From the NCBI GenBank assembly GCA_964475955.1, contig CAYYZY010000068.1, positions 1 to 36,049 of the forward strand: DNA of 36,049 nucleotides, given 5' to 3'. The stretch comes from DATKZH01 sp964475955. Its GTDB lineage: Bacteria > Planctomycetota > Planctomycetia > Pirellulales > Thermoguttaceae. A program made the translations under genes and the position numbers. Below are positions 32,834 to 36,049 of the stretch, in pieces. The notes under the pieces were generated by a model that worked only from the letters and a program-made list of their open reading frames with translations, was not told the origin of the DNA and searched no databases. Position 1 is the stretch's first letter; each line of letters opens with the position of its first letter.

Positions 32834-33022
32834 ATGCCCGATCCAGAGACCAGGAGCGTGAAACCCGACGACGTGCAACTGTTTTCGCGCTGCAACTTTT
32901 GCGGCGCCTACCTCGACGAAGATGGGCACTGCCCCAGTAAGCGAGATTACCCCGCGGAACATCGAGAGTACGTTGAGTACCGACAGCAAGACCCCGAAAG
33001 GACAAAGCAACCATGTCAGTGA
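32834..33022 (+). CDS. Small zinc-ribbon-like protein coupled to the glycosyltransferase gene
   Basis: The 62-residue product contains CNFCGAYLDEDGHC (one CxxC plus a third Cys at residue 33) and another Cys at the C-terminus (C61), enough for a small zinc site. The rest is charged (PAEHREYVEYRQQDPERTK). GGAGGAAGC lies just before the ATG at 32834. Its last 10 bp overlap the start of the glycosyltransferase gene in a different frame, which suggests translational coupling. Too short for the usual ORF thresholds, but the ribosome site and overlap support it. No named family. Confidence 0.68.
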   Translation: MPDPETRSVKPDDVQLFSRCNFCGAYLDEDGHCPSKRDYPAEHREYVEYRQQDPERTKQPCQ

Positions 33023-34380
33023 AGCCAAAAGAGCGGATCATGATGATTTCGACTCATGGCTACGTCGCCGCCGAGCCCGAGTTTGGCAAGCCCGATACCG
33101 GCGGCCAGGTCGTCTATGTGTTGGAGCTTTCCCGCTGCCTTGCCCGGATGGGCTACCGCGTGGATATCCTTACCCGTCGTTTCGAGGGCCAGCCCGCCCG
33201 AGAGAAGGTGTCCGACCGGGTCCAGGTGCTCCGCTTTCCGTGCGGCGGGCGTGACTTCATCCCCAAGGAGGTGCTCTGCGACTCGATCCCGGAGTGGGTG
33301 ACCAACGTCCACCACCACGTCAGAGCCAGGCGACTCCGTTACGCCTTCATCAACAGCCACTACTGGGACGCCGGTCTGGCCGGGCAGGCGCTGGCCAATC
33401 GGCTCGGCCTGCCGCACGTTCACACGCCGCATTCCATCGGGGCGTGGAAGCGCAAGAACATGGACGGCGACCCGGAAGAGCTGGAGCGGAAGTACAACTT
33501 TCGCCGCAGGATTCGCGAAGAGAAGGTGATCTACGACGAGTGCGACGCCGTGCTCGCAACCACCCCGCAGCAGCGGGAGATCCTGACCAACGGCGAGTAC
33601 GACGTCCCGCGCAAGAATATCGCCGTGATCCCGCCCGGCTACGACGACACCCGCTTCTTCGCCGTCTCCAACGCCACGCGACAGGCCCTCAAGCAAGAGC
33701 TCGACTTGGAGGGCAAAGTCGTCCTGGCCCTGGGGCGCGTGGCGAACAACAAGGGGTACGATCTGCTCATCGCCGCCATGGCCACGGTGCTCAAGCGGGA
33801 GAGCGACGCCCGTTTGGTCCTGGCGATCGGATCGACGGAGCCGAACGAGGACGAGCGCCGACAGGTCGATCAACTCAAGGAAGTCGCCGCCGGGTTGGGA
33901 ATCCGCGACAGCGTCGTCTTCCGCGACTACATCCCCGACGAGCAACTGGCCGACTACTACCGGGCGGCAGATGTGTTCGCCCTAAGCAGCCGTTACGAGC
34001 CCTTCGGCATGACGGCGGTCGAAGCCATGGCGTGCGGCACCCCCGCCGTGATCACCACCGAAGGCGGTCTCTGGGAGCAGGTGACCTGGGGGCTCGAAGC
34101 GCTCTACGAAAACCCCTTCGAGCCGGAGGCGTTCGGGCACGCGATCGCGACCATCCTCAAGCGTCCCCAGGTGGCCCGGCAGCTCGCCAAGTACGGCAGC
34201 CAGAAGGCCCGTTCGCGATTCACCTGGACCGGTGTGGGCCAGCAGTTGCTTCGACTGCTCCAGAACGTCGATCCGGGCACGCGCCGCCTGGCCACCGACC
34301 TTGATTCCAATGCCGCGAGCGAGGAGGATACGGAACCGCCGGGTGAGGACGCCGCCGCCTCGACGGCCGCCGTTTCGTGA
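33013..34380 (+). CDS. GT4 glycosyltransferase of the sucrose-/mannosylfructose-phosphate synthase type
   Basis: The 455-residue product opens MMISTHGYVAAEPEFG, then KPDTGGQVVYVLELSRCLA, a start typical of sucrose-phosphate synthase and of mannosylfructose-phosphate synthase (MfpsA). The GT-B fold is clear: acceptor-side VHTPHSIGAWKRKNMDGD, donor-side LALGRVANNKGYDLLI, and the GT4 E-x7-E motif EPFGMTAVE (E329, E337) that binds the nucleotide sugar. A Ser/Glu/Ala-rich tail (about 425-455) follows. It would make a phosphorylated disaccharide, likely a compatible solute for osmotic or drying stress; no sugar-phosphate phosphatase is next to it, so the product is inferred. The choice between sucrose and mannosylfructose cannot be made here. 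Confidence 0.85.
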   Translation: MSVKPKERIMMISTHGYVAAEPEFGKPDTGGQVVYVLELSRCLARMGYRVDILTRRFEGQPAREKVSDRVQVLRFPCGGRDFIPKEVLCDSIPEWVTNVHHHVRARRLRYAFINSHYWDAGLAGQALANRLGLPHVHTPHSIGAWKRKNMDGDPEELERKYNFRRRIREEKVIYDECDAVLATTPQQREILTNGEYDVPRKNIAVIPPGYDDTRFFAVSNATRQALKQELDLEGKVVLALGRVANNKGYDLLIAAMATVLKRESDARLVLAIGSTEPNEDERRQVDQLKEVAAGLGIRDSVVFRDYIPDEQLADYYRAADVFALSSRYEPFGMTAVEAMACGTPAVITTEGGLWEQVTWGLEALYENPFEPEAFGHAIATILKRPQVARQLAKYGSQKARSRFTWTGVGQQLLRLLQNVDPGTRRLATDLDSNAASEEDTEPPGEDAAASTAAVS

Positions 34381-34796
34381 ACGGGCTCGGGCGATTCGTC
34401 GGCGGCGGGGGACGCGGCCGGACGGAACGCCCTTCCCGGCGTTCGGTTCGTCGACCGGCGGGGAGGGCGCTCGCCGTCGGTCGGGTTGGTGCGTTCGCCG
34501 CATCGCCGGGTTTGCGAATGGGGTTCGCGAATGCCATTCGTTGCCCCGCAATCACCGAGCGCGATTCCGTCGCGCGTCCATGGCGACTGGAGAGAACGGC
34601 CTCTGTGCCGTTCCGCCGGCGCAAGGACTTCGGAACGGCACACGGGGCGTTCCCTGCAAGTAGGGTTAGCGGAACGCGCACGGGGAATCCGGTTGTGTCG
34701 CCGAACAGGTTGCGGCGGAGTTGAGGCACGCTCGCGAACCGGCGCCGCCGGGAAACCGGCCGCCAACGAGGTCAACCAACAAGGGAGAGGTGAAGA
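34381..34796. other. 416-bp gap with two hairpins, no gene seen
   Basis: GAACGCC (34425-34431) and GGCGTTC (34438-34444) form a stem 45 bp after the glycosyltransferase stop, a possible terminator. TGTGCCGTTCCG (34604-34615) and CGGAACGGCACA (34631-34642) are perfect 12-bp arms with a 15-nt loop. ORFs here are biased to Arg/Gly and do not look coding. Confidence 0.55.
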
Positions 34797-35129
34797 GTGA
34801 GCACGAAAGAGGAATACGTGGCGGAGATGAAGGCCAAGCTCGACGAGTGGAACGCTCAAATCGACGAGCTGGAGGCCAAGGCCCGCCAGGCGAAAGCCCG
34901 GACGGAGCAACAGCACGCCCAGCGACTCGCGGAGCTGAAGAGCAAGCGAGATGAGGCGCTTGAGAAACTGAAAGAAATCCAGGGTGCGAGCGAGGACGGG
35001 TGGGAAAGCCTGAAGTCGGGAGCCGAGCGGGTGTGGGACGACGTCAAGACCACGCTCCGGGAGAGCAAAGACGCGTTCTTCGAGGGGCTCCACGAGGACG
35101 ACGACTCGCAACCGAACCGGCCCACGTAG
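34797..35129 (+). CDS. Small coiled-coil protein, possibly stress-related
   Basis: The 110-residue product starts at GTG 34797 with GGGAGAGG at 34783-34790. It is nearly all charged helix: KEEYVAEMKAKLDEWNAQIDELEAKARQ, then AELKSKRDEALEKLKEIQ, with heptad spacing of hydrophobics, followed by WESLKSGAERVWDDVKTTLRESKDAF and an acidic tail. The W..LKxGxExAWxDLK pattern resembles the small sll1863-type coiled-coil proteins associated with stress in cyanobacteria; that link is from memory and tentative. No signal peptide or membrane segment. The DUF502 gene follows after 86 bp. Confidence 0.75.
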   Translation: MSTKEEYVAEMKAKLDEWNAQIDELEAKARQAKARTEQQHAQRLAELKSKRDEALEKLKEIQGASEDGWESLKSGAERVWDDVKTTLRESKDAFFEGLHEDDDSQPNRPT

Positions 35130-35215
35130 GACCGGCAGTCCGTCGACCGGTTTTGTCGGGATCCAGAACAGCCGCCGCAACGTCAGGCTGGGCCGCGCGC
35201 CGGGGAGACCTCCGT

Positions 35216-35848
35216 ATGTTCCAATTCGTCACGCGCACCTTCCTCAAGGGGTTGGTGGTCGTGCTGCCCATCGTGGCGGCCTTCTACGTCGTCGTGTGGA
35301 TCGTCCGGGACGGCGAAGCGGTGGTGAAAAACTCCTTGCTCACGGTCCTGCCGGGAGACTATTATGTTCCCGGCATGGGGCTGGCCCTGGTCGTGGCCGC
35401 GGTCTTCTGCGTCGGCCTGCTCATGTACCCGTGGCTGACGCGCAAGTTGCTCGACGGCGTCGACAAGGTGCTGCGCCGGATCCCGCTGTTCGGCATGGTC
35501 TACAGCCCCGCGCGCGACCTGATGGACGTGCTCGGCGGCGACGTCGAAGAGCAACTCGGCCAGGTGGTGCTGATCAAGATCCCCAATACGAACATGGAAA
35601 CCCTGGGGTTCGTTACCCGCGACGACTTGAGCGACCTGCCCGACGGGTTCTCCAAAGACGATCACGTCGTCGTCTACGTCCAGTGGAGTTCCCAGGTGGG
35701 CGGCTACTGCTTCGTGGTCCCCCGCGACGCGGTCCGCCCGGTCGACATGACCGTGGAGCAAGGGATGCGGTGGTCGTTGACGGCCGGCATCTCGGGGCCG
35801 GAGACCGGCTCGCCGACGCGGGGGGCCGCCGCCGAACGAGCGGACTAA
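35216..35848 (+). CDS. DUF502 family membrane protein
   Basis: The 210-residue product matches DUF502: two transmembrane helices (about 8-30, TRTFLKGLVVVLPIVAAFYVV, and 52-72, GMGLALVVAAVFCVGLLMYP) then a soluble domain with the family blocks LLDGVDKVLRRIPLFGMVYSPARDLMDVL and GFVTRD. DUF502 proteins have no settled bacterial function; some plant homologues (LCV-like) occur at membranes. GGGGAGA about 10 nt upstream supports the ATG at 35216 rather than the long in-frame extension. It may share a transcript with the coiled-coil gene. Confidence 0.88.
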   Translation: MFQFVTRTFLKGLVVVLPIVAAFYVVVWIVRDGEAVVKNSLLTVLPGDYYVPGMGLALVVAAVFCVGLLMYPWLTRKLLDGVDKVLRRIPLFGMVYSPARDLMDVLGGDVEEQLGQVVLIKIPNTNMETLGFVTRDDLSDLPDGFSKDDHVVVYVQWSSQVGGYCFVVPRDAVRPVDMTVEQGMRWSLTAGISGPETGSPTRGAAAERAD

Positions 35849-35849
35849 C

Positions 35850-35906
35850 GTGGGGCACGTTTCCAACGTGCCCACAACCCAACGGCACGTTGGAAACGTA
35901 CCCCAC
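35850..35906. terminator. Long hairpin behind the DUF502 gene
   Basis: Two 23-bp arms (35850-35872 and 35884-35906) pair with one mismatch around an 11-nt loop; the arms read GTGGGGCACGTTTCC..ACGTGCC. It starts 2 bp after the DUF502 stop. The motif is also a dispersed planctomycete repeat. The remaining 143 bp of the window show no gene. Confidence 0.65.
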
Positions 35907-36049
35907 AACATGCGCGGACCACGCGCGCATCATCGCGGTCGAAGCCTCTAATTCCCCCCCTCCCCCCGATGCCCCGACATGACCCACCACTCCCTCTCCC
36001 CGACAAGCGGCGGGGCCGGTTGCCCCGTTCCGCGCAAACGCCCGTCCCT

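Noticed and set aside
34377..34724. Plus-strand ORF overlapping the glycosyltransferase stop
   Set aside because: Arg/Gly-rich composition, no ribosome site and interruption by hairpins; typical of non-coding GC-rich sequence.

Overview
The window looks like chromosomal DNA of a planctomycete, most likely of the Pirellulales type. The evidence is high GC, a sulfatase, a ceramidase-like hydrolase, GH127 and GH2-type proteins, a DUF1501-free but otherwise typical set of large secreted hypothetical proteins, and several short palindromic repeat families that I know from planctomycete genomes. The taxonomic call is inference; there is no rRNA or tRNA in the window.

Layout. 0.1-5.7 kb: a secreted GH127-type glycosidase, an Rrf2-family repressor, and a three-domain acyltransferase / acyl carrier protein / AMP-ligase fusion. 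5.8-8.1 kb: a sulfatase lipoprotein converging on a DUF4058 protein. 8.4-12.2 kb: a MoaB-type molybdopterin protein (minus strand), a HEAT-repeat exported protein whose signal-peptide region carries a repeat element in frame, and guaA (GMP synthase). 12.6-21.0 kb: an exported thioredoxin-fold protein, a 649-residue exported protein of unknown function, a long TolC-family outer-membrane factor overlapping a WYL regulator, and a DUF819 membrane protein. 21.2-29.4 kb: a small unknown protein, repeat-rich DNA, a ceramidase-like hydrolase, then a catabolic stretch in which three genes seem to carry internal deletions or frame breaks: an S15/CocE hydrolase, a GH2-like protein and a FAD-dependent oxidoreductase. 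29.6-35.9 kb: a regulatory and stress-like block with csrA, a hybrid kinase/receiver protein, a stand-alone Gre C-terminal domain, a small zinc-ribbon protein coupled to a sucrose/mannosylfructose-phosphate-synthase-type glycosyltransferase, a coiled-coil protein and a DUF502 membrane protein.

The most striking non-genic structure is a repeat family of about 126 bp built of two hairpins facing each other, with three full and two partial copies. One full copy is read through in frame by the HEAT-repeat gene. A second, unrelated 125-bp element with perfect 17-bp terminal inverted repeats sits 2 bp behind the GH127 stop codon. Repeats tend to abut stop codons here (1960, 12581, 21223).

No CRISPR array, phage, transposase, rRNA or tRNA was seen. 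The best candidates for undescribed biology are the repeat-in-signal-peptide gene, the acyltransferase-ACP-ligase fusion, and the 32.5-35.8 kb small-protein/glycosyltransferase block.
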